From: Gemmatimonadota bacterium
GTDB lineage: Bacteria; Gemmatimonadota; Gemmatimonadetes; Longimicrobiales; Gaopeijiaceae
DNA length: 35,662 bases
Assembly (NCBI GenBank): GCA_028873815.1
Contig: JAPPNN010000054.1
Location: forward strand, 1-35,662
Direction: 5' to 3'
Shown: piece after piece, positions 20,886-29,623 of the stretch
How positions within the stretch are numbered: position 1 is the first letter of the stretch
How the letters are laid out: each line of letters begins with the position of its first letter
Notes under the pieces: generated by a model
The model's input: only the letters and a program-made list of their open reading frames with translations
Told to the model about the DNA's origin: nothing
Database searches by the model: none
Made by a program: the position numbers and the translations under genes

Positions 20886-22430
20886 ATGTATGATCCACTA
20901 AGAGCAAAGGCCAAAGCCGCCCTTTCGGTCGCGGGCTGCTTCCTGGCCGGGCTGGGCCTGGCTTCCCAGTTCGGCTTCGTCGAGGCACCCGGGCCGTCGA
21001 TCGTCGTGCAAACCGAACCGCCGGTTCCCGAGGAGGCGGTTCAGCCCGCCCTCGACCTGAGCCAGGCGTTCGTCAACGTCGCCGACGCGGTCACCCCCGC
21101 GGTGGTGATGATCGAGGCGTCCCGCCCGCAGCCCCGCAACCAGAACGGACTCGACCGGTTCTTCCGACAGCAGCCGGAAGGCGGCATGCCGGACGTGGCC
21201 CGGGTCGGTGGCAGCGGATTCATCGTCTCGGAAGACGGCTACGTGATGACCAACAATCACGTTATCGACAACGCGGAGCGCATCACGGTTTCGCTGCAGG
21301 ACGGGCGCACGTTCCGCGCGGAGGTCGTGGGGAGCGACCCAACCACCGATATCGCCGTCATCAAGATCGACGGCACCGGCCTGCCCACGGCATCGCTGGG
21401 ATCGTCCGCGGACGTGCGCGTCGGCGAATGGGTACTCGCGATCGGGAATCCCGGGTTCGCGCGGGGCGCTTCTCCCGACCTCGATTACACCGTCACGGCG
21501 GGGATCGTATCGGCGCTGGGCCGGTCCCTGCGCCTGATCAACCGGAGTCTCTTCGCGGATCCGGAATTCACCGGGAATGCCGGCTTCGCCATCGAGGACT
21601 TCATCCAGACCGACGCAGTCATCAATTCGGGCAATTCCGGGGGGCCGATGGTCAACCTGCGCGGGCAGGTCATAGGGATCAACGCAGCGATCGTCAGCAA
21701 CACGGGGGTCTACCAGGGATACGGCTTCGCCATCCCGATCGATCTGGCGCACCGTGTGATGGAGGACCTCATCGCCTACGGGCACGTCAGGAGGGCCTAC
21801 CTGGGCGTGAGCATCCGCGAGGTGAACGCCGAAGACGCGGAGGTTCTCGGGCTGCCCGCGGTCTCCGGCGCGTTCGTGGAGTCGGTGACACCGGGAGAGC
21901 CCGCCGAGAGGGCCGGCATTCGGCAATACGACGTGATCACCGACGTCGAGGGCGAAAGCGTCGTGTCCGCTAACGACCTGCAGCACAAGATCGCGCTCAG
22001 ATCCCCCGGTGACCGCGTCCGCATCACGGTATACCGGGACGGCGCCGCGCACGGCGTTACGGTCAGGCTCGAGGAGGCACCGTTCTCGGAGGATGTCCAG
22101 GTCGCCTCGGTGCCGGAGCCGCGGGCCGCGGACAAGATCGGGATCGATGTCGTCGACATCACTCCGGAGATTGCCGATGAACTCCGGCTGGAGAGCACCG
22201 ATGGGGTTGTGGTCCGCGACGTGCAATCCGGTGGCCCGGCCGCGCGCCGGAACATCGGGCCGCGTTGCGTCATCCGGCAGATCGACCGGCGCGCGATCCG
22301 GGACACGGACGACGTCGAGGCCGCGTTCCGCAACGTGGCCCCCGGGGACGTCGTTTCGCTGATCGCCGCCTGCCCCCGTGCCGACCAGGGCATGGTGCAG
22401 TCGATGTACAACATCCGGGTTCCGCGCTAG
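20886..22430 (+). CDS. htrA: HtrA/DegP-type periplasmic serine protease with two PDZ domains
   Basis: The 514-residue protein is an envelope quality-control protease. An N-terminal hydrophobic segment (about residues 11-30) acts as signal or membrane anchor. The trypsin-like triad is His125 (MTNNHVID), Asp155 (TDIAVIKID) and Ser251 in GNSGGPM. Two PDZ domains follow, at about residues 300-395 (YLGVSIREV start) and 415-505. A loop inserted around residues 210-240 (LRLINRSLFADPEFTGNAGF) is longer than the usual LA-type activation segment. GGAG lies 7 nt before the ATG. It follows dnaK by 107 nt, consistent with a shared stress role or read-through. Confidence 0.95.
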   Translation: MYDPLRAKAKAALSVAGCFLAGLGLASQFGFVEAPGPSIVVQTEPPVPEEAVQPALDLSQAFVNVADAVTPAVVMIEASRPQPRNQNGLDRFFRQQPEGGMPDVARVGGSGFIVSEDGYVMTNNHVIDNAERITVSLQDGRTFRAEVVGSDPTTDIAVIKIDGTGLPTASLGSSADVRVGEWVLAIGNPGFARGASPDLDYTVTAGIVSALGRSLRLINRSLFADPEFTGNAGFAIEDFIQTDAVINSGNSGGPMVNLRGQVIGINAAIVSNTGVYQGYGFAIPIDLAHRVMEDLIAYGHVRRAYLGVSIREVNAEDAEVLGLPAVSGAFVESVTPGEPAERAGIRQYDVITDVEGESVVSANDLQHKIALRSPGDRVRITVYRDGAAHGVTVRLEEAPFSEDVQVASVPEPRAADKIGIDVVDITPEIADELRLESTDGVVVRDVQSGGPAARRNIGPRCVIRQIDRRAIRDTDDVEAAFRNVAPGDVVSLIAACPRADQGMVQSMYNIRVPR

Positions 22431-22470
22431 CGGGAGGCTCTTCGCGCGGCCGCCCGGCCGACGGCCTCGC

Positions 22471-22485
22471 GGGGGTCGCGCCCCC
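22471..22485 (+). terminator. Possible terminator hairpin after htrA
   Basis: GGGGG and CCCCC flank a 5-nt loop 40 nt after the htrA stop. Only a short CTT follows, so intrinsic termination would be weak. Confidence 0.3.
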
Positions 22486-22486
22486 C

Positions 22487-22514
22487 TTGGTGAACCGTTC
22501 TCCCGCATTAAGTT
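22487..22514 (+). promoter_or_regulatory. Candidate promoter of tRNA-Leu (and tig)
   Basis: TTGGTG (22487-22492) and TAAGTT (22509-22514) are 16 nt apart, in a relatively AT-rich patch ending 29 nt before the tRNA. Matches are 4 of 6 and 3 of 6. This is a modest call supported mainly by position. Confidence 0.3.
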
Positions 22515-22543
22515 TCCTGTTCGGACATGGACCCCGACCAGGA

Positions 22544-22626
22544 GCGAAAGTGGCGGAACTGGTAGACGCGCAAGATTTAGGATCTTGTGGCCGCTGGCCG
22601 TGGGGGTTCGAGTCCCCCCTTTCGCA
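22544..22626 (+). tRNA. tRNA-Leu(UAG)
   Basis: The 7-bp acceptor stem pairs GCGAAAG with CTTTCGC, followed by discriminator A. The anticodon loop TTTAGGA on a CAAGA/TCTTG stem gives anticodon UAG, reading CUA and probably other CUN codons. A long variable arm with the stem GGCC/GGCC marks class II tRNA-Leu. The T arm is GGGGG-TTCGAGT-CCCCC. The 3' CCA is not encoded. The trigger factor gene starts 18 nt later. Confidence 0.97.
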
Positions 22627-22644
22627 CTCCCCGTGAACTGAGCG

Positions 22645-23958
22645 ATGAGCACCCTGGACGCATCCCGGCTGGAGATCAAGGTGGCCAGCGGCGAAGGCTG
22701 CCGCCGGAACCTGGAGGTGGCCGTCCCGATCGAGTACGTCGAGGACGAGAGGCGCGCCCTGACCCGGCGCTATGCCTCGCGGATGAAGCTGAAGGGCTTC
22801 CGCAAGGGCAGGGTCCCGGGGCACGTAATCGCGCAGCGCTACGGGCCGGCGATCGAGGAAGAGGCCGTCGAACGGCTGGTTCGGCGGGCCTGCGACGCCG
22901 CCATGGAGCAGCACGAGCTCGCTCCGGTGACCGACGTGGACGTGAACGATGTCCGCATGCCTTCAGGCGGGCCGCTGTCGTTCACCGCGTCCTTCGAGGT
23001 TCGGCCCACGGTGCCGCTTGGGCGCATCGGAGGCTTTCGGGTCGAACATCCCGGCGTGCACGTGCCCGACGAGGCTGTGGACAGGATCCTCGAGCGGTTG
23101 CAGGGCGAGCATGCCGCCTGGCGGACGGCCACGAACGGCGCCCCGGAACCCGGCGATTCGGTAACGGTAGCGCTGACACGGCTCGACATCGGTGCGGACG
23201 AGACCGACGAGGACGGACCGGGCAGCCGGCAATACGATTTCATCCTGGGACAGGGACAGGCGCTCCCCGACATCGAGGACGCCGTGCGGTCGCTGGCCGC
23301 GGGCGGCACGGACGAGTTCGACGTCGGGTTTCCGGACGACTTCCCCGACGAGAGCCGAAGGGGCCAAAGCCAGCGCCTCCGGATCGAGCTGCTCTCCAGG
23401 CGCGTGCCGGAGCTTCCCGAACTGGACGACGCGTTCGCGCGGACGTTGGGAGACTTCGAGGACATCGATGCCCTGCGCGCCCGGATCGGCGACGACCTTG
23501 AGCGCGAGGCGCGGTCCAGCGCGGAGTCTGAAGTCAACAACCGCCTCATGCACCTCATCGTGGAGGCCAACCCGTTCGATGTTCCCGAATCCATGGTGAA
23601 CGCCTACACGGACGCATTGGTCAAGGATATTCAGGGCGAGGAGGGCGAGGAGGTGCGGGAAGCCGCCGAGAAGCTCAGGGAGGAGATCCGGCCCACATCG
23701 GAATTCGCCGTGCGCCGTGAGCTGCTTTCCGCCCGGATAACCGACGAGCACGGCCTGCACGCGTCGGACGAGGAGGTGAACGCCAGGGTGGAGGCGCTGG
23801 CCCGAAGCATGGGCGAACCCCGTGCCAGGGTGCGCGCCCGTCTGCGCAAGTCCGGCGCGCTCCGCAATATCGAGCGGGGGTTGACCGAAGCGAAGCTCTT
23901 CGCCTTTCTCCGGGAGCAGTCGGAGATCACGGGAGCCCCCGACGGGGGGCAATCATGA
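22645..23958 (+). CDS. tig: Trigger factor (ribosome-associated chaperone, peptidyl-prolyl isomerase)
   Basis: The 437-residue protein is the first chaperone to meet nascent chains at the ribosome exit. The ribosome-docking signature KGFRKGRVPG lies near residue 50 after a VAVPIEYVEDERR N-terminal domain. A divergent FKBP-type domain spans about residues 150-250 (YDFILGQGQALPDIEDAV). The helical C-terminal chaperone domain includes NPFDVPESMVNAY. The ATG is 18 nt after the tRNA-Leu gene with only a weak ribosome-binding site, so the two probably share a transcript. It leads the tig-clpP-clpX gene order common in bacteria. Confidence 0.95.
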   Translation: MSTLDASRLEIKVASGEGCRRNLEVAVPIEYVEDERRALTRRYASRMKLKGFRKGRVPGHVIAQRYGPAIEEEAVERLVRRACDAAMEQHELAPVTDVDVNDVRMPSGGPLSFTASFEVRPTVPLGRIGGFRVEHPGVHVPDEAVDRILERLQGEHAAWRTATNGAPEPGDSVTVALTRLDIGADETDEDGPGSRQYDFILGQGQALPDIEDAVRSLAAGGTDEFDVGFPDDFPDESRRGQSQRLRIELLSRRVPELPELDDAFARTLGDFEDIDALRARIGDDLEREARSSAESEVNNRLMHLIVEANPFDVPESMVNAYTDALVKDIQGEEGEEVREAAEKLREEIRPTSEFAVRRELLSARITDEHGLHASDEEVNARVEALARSMGEPRARVRARLRKSGALRNIERGLTEAKLFAFLREQSEITGAPDGGQS

Positions 23959-23987
23959 GCATGGAAGTCACCGGGGGACGATGACGG

Positions 23988-24602
23988 ATGGCCATATTTC
24001 CGCCTTACGTGATCGAACGCACGAGCCGCGGCGAGCGCAGCTACGACATCTTCAGCCGGCTCCTGATGGACCGGATCGTATTTCTGGGCAGTTCCATCAA
24101 CGACCAGGTGGCGAACATCATCGTCGCTCAACTCCTGTTCCTGGACGCCGATGACCCGGAGCGGGAGATCTACCTGTACATCAACTCGCCGGGAGGCAGC
24201 GTATACGCGGGACTCGCGATCTTCGACACCATGAACCATCTGCGCGCCCCGGTGGCGACGTACTGCGTGGGCATGGCGGCTTCGATGGGCGCCCTCCTGC
24301 TGGCCTCCGGCAAGAAGGGAAAGAGGAGCGCTCTGCCCAATTCGCGCATCATGCTCCACCAGCCGTCGTCGGGCTACCAGGGCACTGCAGCGGACATCGA
24401 GATCGCGGCGAAGGAGGTGTTGGGCACCCGGGAGCGGCTCAACCGGATTCTCGCGAAGCAGACCGGCCAGGCACTCAAGAAGATCAACGCCGATGTGGAC
24501 CGGGACCGATGGATGAGCGCCGAGGAGGCGGTTGCCTACGGTCTGGTCGACCAGGTCCTGTCGAAGGAGAACGGCCGCGGGGCCGGCTCCGACTCGAAAT
24601 AG
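23988..24602 (+). CDS. clpP: ATP-dependent Clp protease proteolytic subunit
   Basis: The 204-residue serine protease forms the double-heptamer chamber used by ClpX. The triad is Ser99 (GMAASMGA), His124 (MLHQPS) and Asp173 ([11 protein letters not shown]). The N-terminus [22 protein letters not shown] is the usual axial-loop and first-helix region, and little or no propeptide precedes it. It begins 29 nt after tig and ends 9 nt before clpX. A GGGGGA stretch lies upstream of the chosen ATG at 23988; another ATG at 23981 is out of frame. A typical member. Confidence 0.97.
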   Translation: MAIFPPYVIERTSRGERSYDIFSRLLMDRIVFLGSSINDQVANIIVAQLLFLDADDPEREIYLYINSPGGSVYAGLAIFDTMNHLRAPVATYCVGMAASMGALLLASGKKGKRSALPNSRIMLHQPSSGYQGTAADIEIAAKEVLGTRERLNRILAKQTGQALKKINADVDRDRWMSAEEAVAYGLVDQVLSKENGRGAGSDSK

Positions 24603-24611
24603 GGGGACTCG

Positions 24612-25871
24612 ATGTCGAGCGACAAGCATCTGCGCTGCAGCTTCTGCGGCAAGTCCAAGGAATCGGTCAAGAAGTTCATCTCCGGCCCGTCGGTGTACAT
24701 CTGCAACGAGTGCATCTCGCTGTGCAACGAGATCCTGGCCGAAGAGGAAGAGCGGGAAAGCCAGGAAACTTCCGTCGCCACGCTCACGCCCGTCGAGATC
24801 AAGGACTTCCTCGACGACTACGTGATCGGGCAGGAGTCGGCCAAGCGGTACCTGGCGGTCGCCGTCTACAACCACTACAAGCGCGTCCACAAGCGGGGGA
24901 AGCTCGACGAGGTCGAGATCGACAAGGCCAACGTGCTGCTGGTGGGGTCGACCGGCGTGGGCAAGACGCTGCTGGCGCAGACGCTCGCGCGGGTTCTGCA
25001 GGTCCCCTTCACCATCGCGGACGCCACCACGCTGACCGAGGCGGGCTACGTCGGCGAAGACGTCGAGAACATCCTCGTGCGGCTGCTTCAGGCCAGCGAC
25101 TTCAATCTCAGCGAGTGCGAGCGGGGCATCGTCTACATCGACGAGCTCGACAAGATCGCCCGCAAGTCGGAAAACCCGTCGATCACGCGGGACGTTTCCG
25201 GTGAAGGGGTCCAGCAGGCACTGCTGAAGATCCTCGAGGGGACGGTGGCGAGCGTGCCCCCGCAGGGAGGCCGCAAGCATCCCCAGCAGGAGTACATCCA
25301 GATCGACACGCGCAGCATCCTGTTCATCTGCGGCGGGGCGTTCGAGGGACTGGACAAGATCATCGAACAGCGCCTGGGCAAGCGGATGATCGGCTTCGGT
25401 GGCGAGGGAGACGATGCCGATGAGGGCACGGACGACCGGTATGGCCTGGATGACGACGCGATGGCCTGTCTCGAGCCCGAGGACCTGCAGCGCTTCGGGC
25501 TGATCCCCGAGCTGGTGGGGCGGCTGCCCGTCACCGTTGCGCTGGACGACCTGGACGAGGAGGCTCTCGTGCGCATCCTGCAGGAGCCCAGGAACGCCCT
25601 CGTCAAGCAGTACCAGAAGATGTTCGAGCTTGAAGGGATCGGGCTGACCTTCGACCCCGGCGCGCTGCGGGAGATCGCCCGCCAGACCTTCGGACGGGGA
25701 ACCGGGGCGCGCGGATTGAGGGCCGTGCTGGAGCGGATCATGCGGGACCTGATGTTCGAGTTGCCGTCGCGCAGCGACGTGCGGGAGGTGGTCGTGACTC
25801 CCGAGTGCGCCATGGGGAGGGTTCCTCCGCTGCTCGTATTGCGGCCCGAGGCGCAGCGGAAGGAGGCCTGA
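24612..25871 (+). CDS. clpX: ATP-dependent Clp protease ATP-binding subunit ClpX
   Basis: The 419-residue AAA+ unfoldase feeds substrates to ClpP. The N-terminal zinc-binding domain has Cys9, Cys12, Cys31 and Cys34 (CSFC and CNEC). Walker A is GSTGVGKT near residue 116, the pore loop is GYVG in [11 protein letters not shown], and Walker B is [10 protein letters not shown]. The ClpP-docking loop is at about residue 260 (a GFGGE stretch), followed by an unusually acidic [10 protein letters not shown]. The [12 protein letters not shown] sensor region and C-terminal lid are complete. GGGGGA lies 4 nt before the ATG. Confidence 0.97.
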   Translation: MSSDKHLRCSFCGKSKESVKKFISGPSVYICNECISLCNEILAEEEERESQETSVATLTPVEIKDFLDDYVIGQESAKRYLAVAVYNHYKRVHKRGKLDEVEIDKANVLLVGSTGVGKTLLAQTLARVLQVPFTIADATTLTEAGYVGEDVENILVRLLQASDFNLSECERGIVYIDELDKIARKSENPSITRDVSGEGVQQALLKILEGTVASVPPQGGRKHPQQEYIQIDTRSILFICGGAFEGLDKIIEQRLGKRMIGFGGEGDDADEGTDDRYGLDDDAMACLEPEDLQRFGLIPELVGRLPVTVALDDLDEEALVRILQEPRNALVKQYQKMFELEGIGLTFDPGALREIARQTFGRGTGARGLRAVLERIMRDLMFELPSRSDVREVVVTPECAMGRVPPLLVLRPEAQRKEA

Positions 25872-25880
25872 CGGCCCGTG

Positions 25881-25927
25881 GACAGGGCCCGGCACCTCGC
25901 CGCCCGCGGTGCTCGGGCGGACCTGTC
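25881..25927 (+). promoter_or_regulatory. Long stem-loop between clpX and lon
   Basis: Sixteen base pairs can form in three blocks: GACAGG/CCTGTC, GCCCG/CGGGC and GCACC/GGTGC. The bulges are GGA and T on the 3' side, and the loop is 11 nt. It ends 22 nt before the lon ATG. No T-run follows, so it is more likely an attenuator, RNA-processing or stability element than a terminator. Confidence 0.5.
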
Positions 25928-25949
25928 GGCGGACTCCTAGTCACGGGAC

Positions 25950-28370
25950 ATGGCCACCCTGCACCGGCTCGACGGAACCTGCACGGTCCCCGACGAGTTG
26001 CCGGTCATTGCGCTGCGGGACATCGTCTACTTCCCCTACATGGCGGTTCCCCTTCTGATCGGGAGGGCACCTTCGGTCGCCGCGCTGGAAGAGGCGGAGG
26101 CGGAGGGTGGGTTCGTCCTCCTGGTGGCCCAGAAGGACCCCGCGGTGGAGGTGCCGGGACGGGACGATCTGTACCGCGCGGGAACGGTGATACGCATTGT
26201 CCAGGCCGCCCGTCTGGCCGACGGCACGACGCGGGTGGTGATGGAAGGACTGGGACGGGCCAGGATCGTGCGGTTCCTCCCGTCGGGGACGAGCTTCAGG
26301 GCCTCGGTAGAGCTACTGACGGAGTGGGAATTCGAGCCCGATCCGGGCCCGGACCCGGATCTGGACGCGCGCGTGAACACCGTCACGGAGATGTTTCGCG
26401 AGTACGTGAAGCTCTCGGAGAGGATCCCGAACGAAGTGATCGCCGCGGTCGGCCAAGCCGCGGACCGGGTGCGTCTCGCCCACCTGATCGCGGGACACCT
26501 GGTCATCGGATCCGCCGAGAGGCAGGAGCTCCTCGAGGTCACCGACATACGGCCGCGCTTCGAGATCCTGCGCGAGATCCTGGTCCGCGAGATCGAGATC
26601 CTGCGTATTCAGGAAAAGTTGGACGAGCAGATTCGCTTTCAGGTGGAAGCAGACGGGCATCGTTTTCCGCTCGAAGAGAAGCTCGGCCCAATGGCTCCGG
26701 ACTCCGGCGACACCGATCCCGAGTGGGCCGAACTGGACGAGACCATCGGGCGCACGCCCCTGCCCGACGACGTCCGCAGCCGCGTGGACAAGGAATTCGC
26801 CAGACTTCGCAAGCTGAACCCCGTCGCACCCGAAGCCTCGGTCATCCGCACCTACCTGGACTGGATTCTGGCGCTGCCGTGGACGCATGAGACGCCGGAC
26901 AGCCTGGATGTGGCGCGCGCCGCTTCGGTTCTCGACGCCGAGCACCACGGTCTGGAGGAGGTGAAGGAGAGGATCCTGGACCACATCGCGGTGCTGTCTC
27001 TGGTGGGCCGCCTGCGCGGGCCGATCCTCTGTCTGGTGGGGCCGCCCGGGGTGGGCAAGACCTCGCTGGGCCGCAGCATCGCCCGCTGCCTGGAAAGGGA
27101 ATTCGTGCGTGTGAGCCTCGGCGGCGTCCGCGACGAGGCCGAGATCCGGGGCCACCGCCGCACCTACGTCGGGGCACTCCCCGGCCGTGTCATCCAGGGG
27201 ATGCGCAGGAGCGGTTCCCGTAACCCCGTGTTTCTGCTGGACGAGGTGGACAAGCTGGCACGCGACTTCCACGGGGATCCGGGCGCGGCCCTGCTCGAAG
27301 TCCTGGATCCCGAGCAGAACCGCGCCTTCACCGATCACTACCTGGAGCTCGAGTTCGACCTGTCGCACGTACTCTTCATCGCGACGGCCAACACGCTGGG
27401 CGAGGTTCCGGGCCCGCTGCGGGACCGCATGGAGGTGATCCGCCTGCCGGGATACCTGGACACCGAAAAGAGGGTGATCGCGCGCCAGTTTCTCTGGCCC
27501 CGGCAGGTGGAGCGCCACGGGATCGAGCCGTTCACTCCCGAAATCTCCGACGCCACGATCCAGACGATCGTGGCCGAATACACCCGCGAGGCGGGCGTGC
27601 GCGAACTGGAGCGGCGGCTGTCCAGGGTGGCCCGCAAGCTGGCGAGGCGGGTCACGGCCGACGGCGTGCTGAGTCTCGGGACCGTCGAGCCCGACGACCT
27701 GCGAGAATTGCTGGGGCCACCGGTTCATCTACCCCCGAGCCGGGAGGAAGGAGCGGATCGGTCGGGGATCGCCTGCGGGCTCGCATGGACCGCGGCTGGG
27801 GGCGAAGTGATGGAGGTCGAGGTCGCGGTCGTGGCGGGATCGGGAAAAATCCAGCTTACGGGAACGCTGGGCGAGGTGATGAAGGAGTCGGCGTTCGCCG
27901 CCGTGACCTACGCACGTTCGCGCGCTCGCTTGCTGGGGCTGTCGGAGCAGTTCCACCGCGAGGTGGACATCCACATCCATATTCCCGAGGGAGCGACGCC
28001 GAAGGACGGCCCTTCGGCCGGGATCACGATCGCGGCGGCGCTGATCTCGGCGCTCACCGAGACGCCCACCCGGCCGGAACTCGCGATGACGGGCGAGATC
28101 ACGCTCCGGGGACGCGTGCTTCCGGTCGGCGGGATCAAGGAGAAGGCGGTGGCGGCGCTCAGGGGGGGTATCAGGCGGGTGCTGCTCCCCGCGATGAACA
28201 CCATGGACATCGAACGGCTTCCGGAGGAGGTGCGCGCGGGTGTCGAGATGGTCCCGGTCGAGACGATGGACCAGGTCCTCCGGGAAGCGCTGGCGCCTGG
28301 GAGGCCGAAGCGACAGCCAGGGGACGACGCGATACCCGGCGCACACGAGCTGGGTGCGCAGGTTTCGTGA
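25950..28370 (+). CDS. lon: ATP-dependent protease Lon (LonA type)
   Basis: The 806-residue cytoplasmic protease joins an N-terminal substrate domain (LPVIALRDIVYFPYMAVPL), an AAA+ domain with Walker A GPPGVGKT (Lys370) and Walker B VFLLDEVDKL, and a Ser-Lys protease domain with Ser689 (PKDGPSAG) and Lys732 in GGIKEK. The Ser-Lys spacing of 43 equals that of E. coli Lon. The coiled-coil region, which usually carries a strongly conserved Tyr-Leu-x-Glu-Gln-x-Lys-Ala-Ile motif, reads RFPLEEKLGPMAP around residues 233-245 and is degenerate. The ribosome-binding site is weak. It follows clpX after a 78-nt gap with a strong stem-loop. Confidence 0.96.
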   Translation: MATLHRLDGTCTVPDELPVIALRDIVYFPYMAVPLLIGRAPSVAALEEAEAEGGFVLLVAQKDPAVEVPGRDDLYRAGTVIRIVQAARLADGTTRVVMEGLGRARIVRFLPSGTSFRASVELLTEWEFEPDPGPDPDLDARVNTVTEMFREYVKLSERIPNEVIAAVGQAADRVRLAHLIAGHLVIGSAERQELLEVTDIRPRFEILREILVREIEILRIQEKLDEQIRFQVEADGHRFPLEEKLGPMAPDSGDTDPEWAELDETIGRTPLPDDVRSRVDKEFARLRKLNPVAPEASVIRTYLDWILALPWTHETPDSLDVARAASVLDAEHHGLEEVKERILDHIAVLSLVGRLRGPILCLVGPPGVGKTSLGRSIARCLEREFVRVSLGGVRDEAEIRGHRRTYVGALPGRVIQGMRRSGSRNPVFLLDEVDKLARDFHGDPGAALLEVLDPEQNRAFTDHYLELEFDLSHVLFIATANTLGEVPGPLRDRMEVIRLPGYLDTEKRVIARQFLWPRQVERHGIEPFTPEISDATIQTIVAEYTREAGVRELERRLSRVARKLARRVTADGVLSLGTVEPDDLRELLGPPVHLPPSREEGADRSGIACGLAWTAAGGEVMEVEVAVVAGSGKIQLTGTLGEVMKESAFAAVTYARSRARLLGLSEQFHREVDIHIHIPEGATPKDGPSAGITIAAALISALTETPTRPELAMTGEITLRGRVLPVGGIKEKAVAALRGGIRRVLLPAMNTMDIERLPEEVRAGVEMVPVETMDQVLREALAPGRPKRQPGDDAIPGAHELGAQVS

Positions 28371-28380
28371 GGCCAGGGCC

Positions 28381-28983
28381 GTGGTTGTTCGCACCGTCGA
28401 ATTCGCCGGGTCGGTGGTCTCGCCCGGTCAGCCCTACCCGGCGTCCTTGCCCCAGATCGCCTTTGCGGGGCGTTCCAACGTCGGCAAGTCGTCGCTGATC
28501 AACCGGGTCCTGGGACGGCCACGGCGCAAGGTCGCCCGCGTCTCGGCCTCGCCGGGAAAGACCCAGGCGCTCAACTTCTACGCGGTCAACGGGGCCTTCT
28601 TTCTCGTGGATCTGCCCGGGTCGGGGTACGCCAGGGCCCCCAGGGCCGTGCGGGACTCGTGGCGAACGCTGGTTCGGAGCTACCTTGCCGGGAGCGAGGA
28701 ACTGCGCGGCGTCGTGTACCTGGTGGACTGCCGCCATCCGCCGACGGCGGGGGATCGGGAATTCGTCGACTACCTCGCGGAAACCGGGCTGCCGACCCTG
28801 ATCGCGCTCACGAAGGTCGACAAGCTCAAGGCCACGCAGCGCGAGGCCGGCGTCGCGCGGCGCGTCACGGAACAGCTGGGAGTCGCGGAGGAGCAGGTAC
28901 TGCCGACTTCCGCGCATACGGGAGAGGGTGCCGGGGAAGTGCTCGACGCCATTGCGGCGCTGCTGGAGTTGGAGGATGCGTAA
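28381..28983 (+). CDS. engB: Ribosome-assembly GTPase EngB/YsxC/YihA
   Basis: The 200-residue Ras-like GTPase is needed for large ribosomal subunit assembly. G-motifs are complete: G1 GRSNVGKSS, G3 DLPGSGYA, G4 TKVDKL and G5 near TSAHTGEG. The stretch SASPGKTQALNFY is the switch I region typical of EngB. The GTG at 28381 gives the expected N-terminus with GAGG 7 nt upstream, whereas a longer in-frame reading back to 28240 would overlap lon by 130 nt. It lies 10 nt after the lon stop, so it is probably co-transcribed. Confidence 0.93.
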   Translation: MVVRTVEFAGSVVSPGQPYPASLPQIAFAGRSNVGKSSLINRVLGRPRRKVARVSASPGKTQALNFYAVNGAFFLVDLPGSGYARAPRAVRDSWRTLVRSYLAGSEELRGVVYLVDCRHPPTAGDREFVDYLAETGLPTLIALTKVDKLKATQREAGVARRVTEQLGVAEEQVLPTSAHTGEGAGEVLDAIAALLELEDA

Positions 28984-28984
28984 A

Positions 28985-29611
28985 ATGAGGAAGGACTTCG
29001 GCAGGGTGCCGTTGGTAGTGGGACTGTGGGCGGTGGTCGAGGCCGCGTGCGCCCCGGCGCCACCGCCGGGCGAGGCTCGAGTGCCGGCGGCCGTTCCCCG
29101 CCGGACCGTCCCGGAGGCGGCGCCTCCGTCCGGATCACTCCGTCAGGACCAGATTTCGGTGCAGATGGTCGCCGGCGCGCTTCGGATCGAGGTCACGCCG
29201 CTGGCGGCCTGGGTGCTCGAGGCCGCGGCCCCGGACACGCGGGACCGGCTCGCGCGCATCGCGGAAGCGCACGGGGGAACGCTGACCGCGCCCGCGGGCG
29301 GGGGGGCGCTCTCCCTTTTCCTCGTCTCCTTTTCCAGCCCGCAACCCGGCACCGAATTCCGGCCGGACGACCTGCATCTGGTGTCGCGGGGGCTTCGCGA
29401 ACGCCCCGTCGCCATACGGGCGATCACGCCGAGTTGGGGCAGCCAGCGACTGGAGCAGCAGTCCACCGCCGTGGCGCTCTACGCCTTTGGCGGCGAACTG
29501 GACCTTGCCCGGGAACTCACCGTGGTCTACCGCGAGGTCGAGGACTCCTCCTGGGCCGGCAAGGTGGCGCTGATCGAGGCCGAGCGAGGCAGGATACCGC
29601 AACGGCGCTGA
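28985..29611 (+). CDS. Putative exported or lipid-anchored protein of unknown function
   Basis: I do not recognise this 208-residue protein. It has a short basic N-terminus, a hydrophobic stretch (VPLVVGLWAVV) and then VEAAC at about residue 22, which looks like an imperfect lipobox with Glu at -3. A Pro/Ala-rich linker follows, and then a soluble domain of about 150 residues. That domain contains VTPLAAWVLEAAAPD, a Gly-rich patch and a hydrophobic strand LSLFLVSFSS, and it ends in YREVEDSSWAGKVALIEAERGRI. No catalytic motif is visible. GGAGG lies 9 nt before the ATG, one base after the engB stop, so it belongs to the lon-engB transcript. An outer-surface or periplasmic location is inferred. 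Confidence 0.75.
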   Translation: MRKDFGRVPLVVGLWAVVEAACAPAPPPGEARVPAAVPRRTVPEAAPPSGSLRQDQISVQMVAGALRIEVTPLAAWVLEAAAPDTRDRLARIAEAHGGTLTAPAGGGALSLFLVSFSSPQPGTEFRPDDLHLVSRGLRERPVAIRAITPSWGSQRLEQQSTAVALYAFGGELDLARELTVVYREVEDSSWAGKVALIEAERGRIPQRR

Positions 29612-29623
29612 CGGCGGGCGGCG

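Noticed and set aside
18757..20988. 743-codon open frame antisense to dnaK
   Set aside because: Third-position GC bias of dnaK creates a long stop-free antisense frame; its translation is low-complexity and Arg/His/Leu-rich with no recognisable domain.
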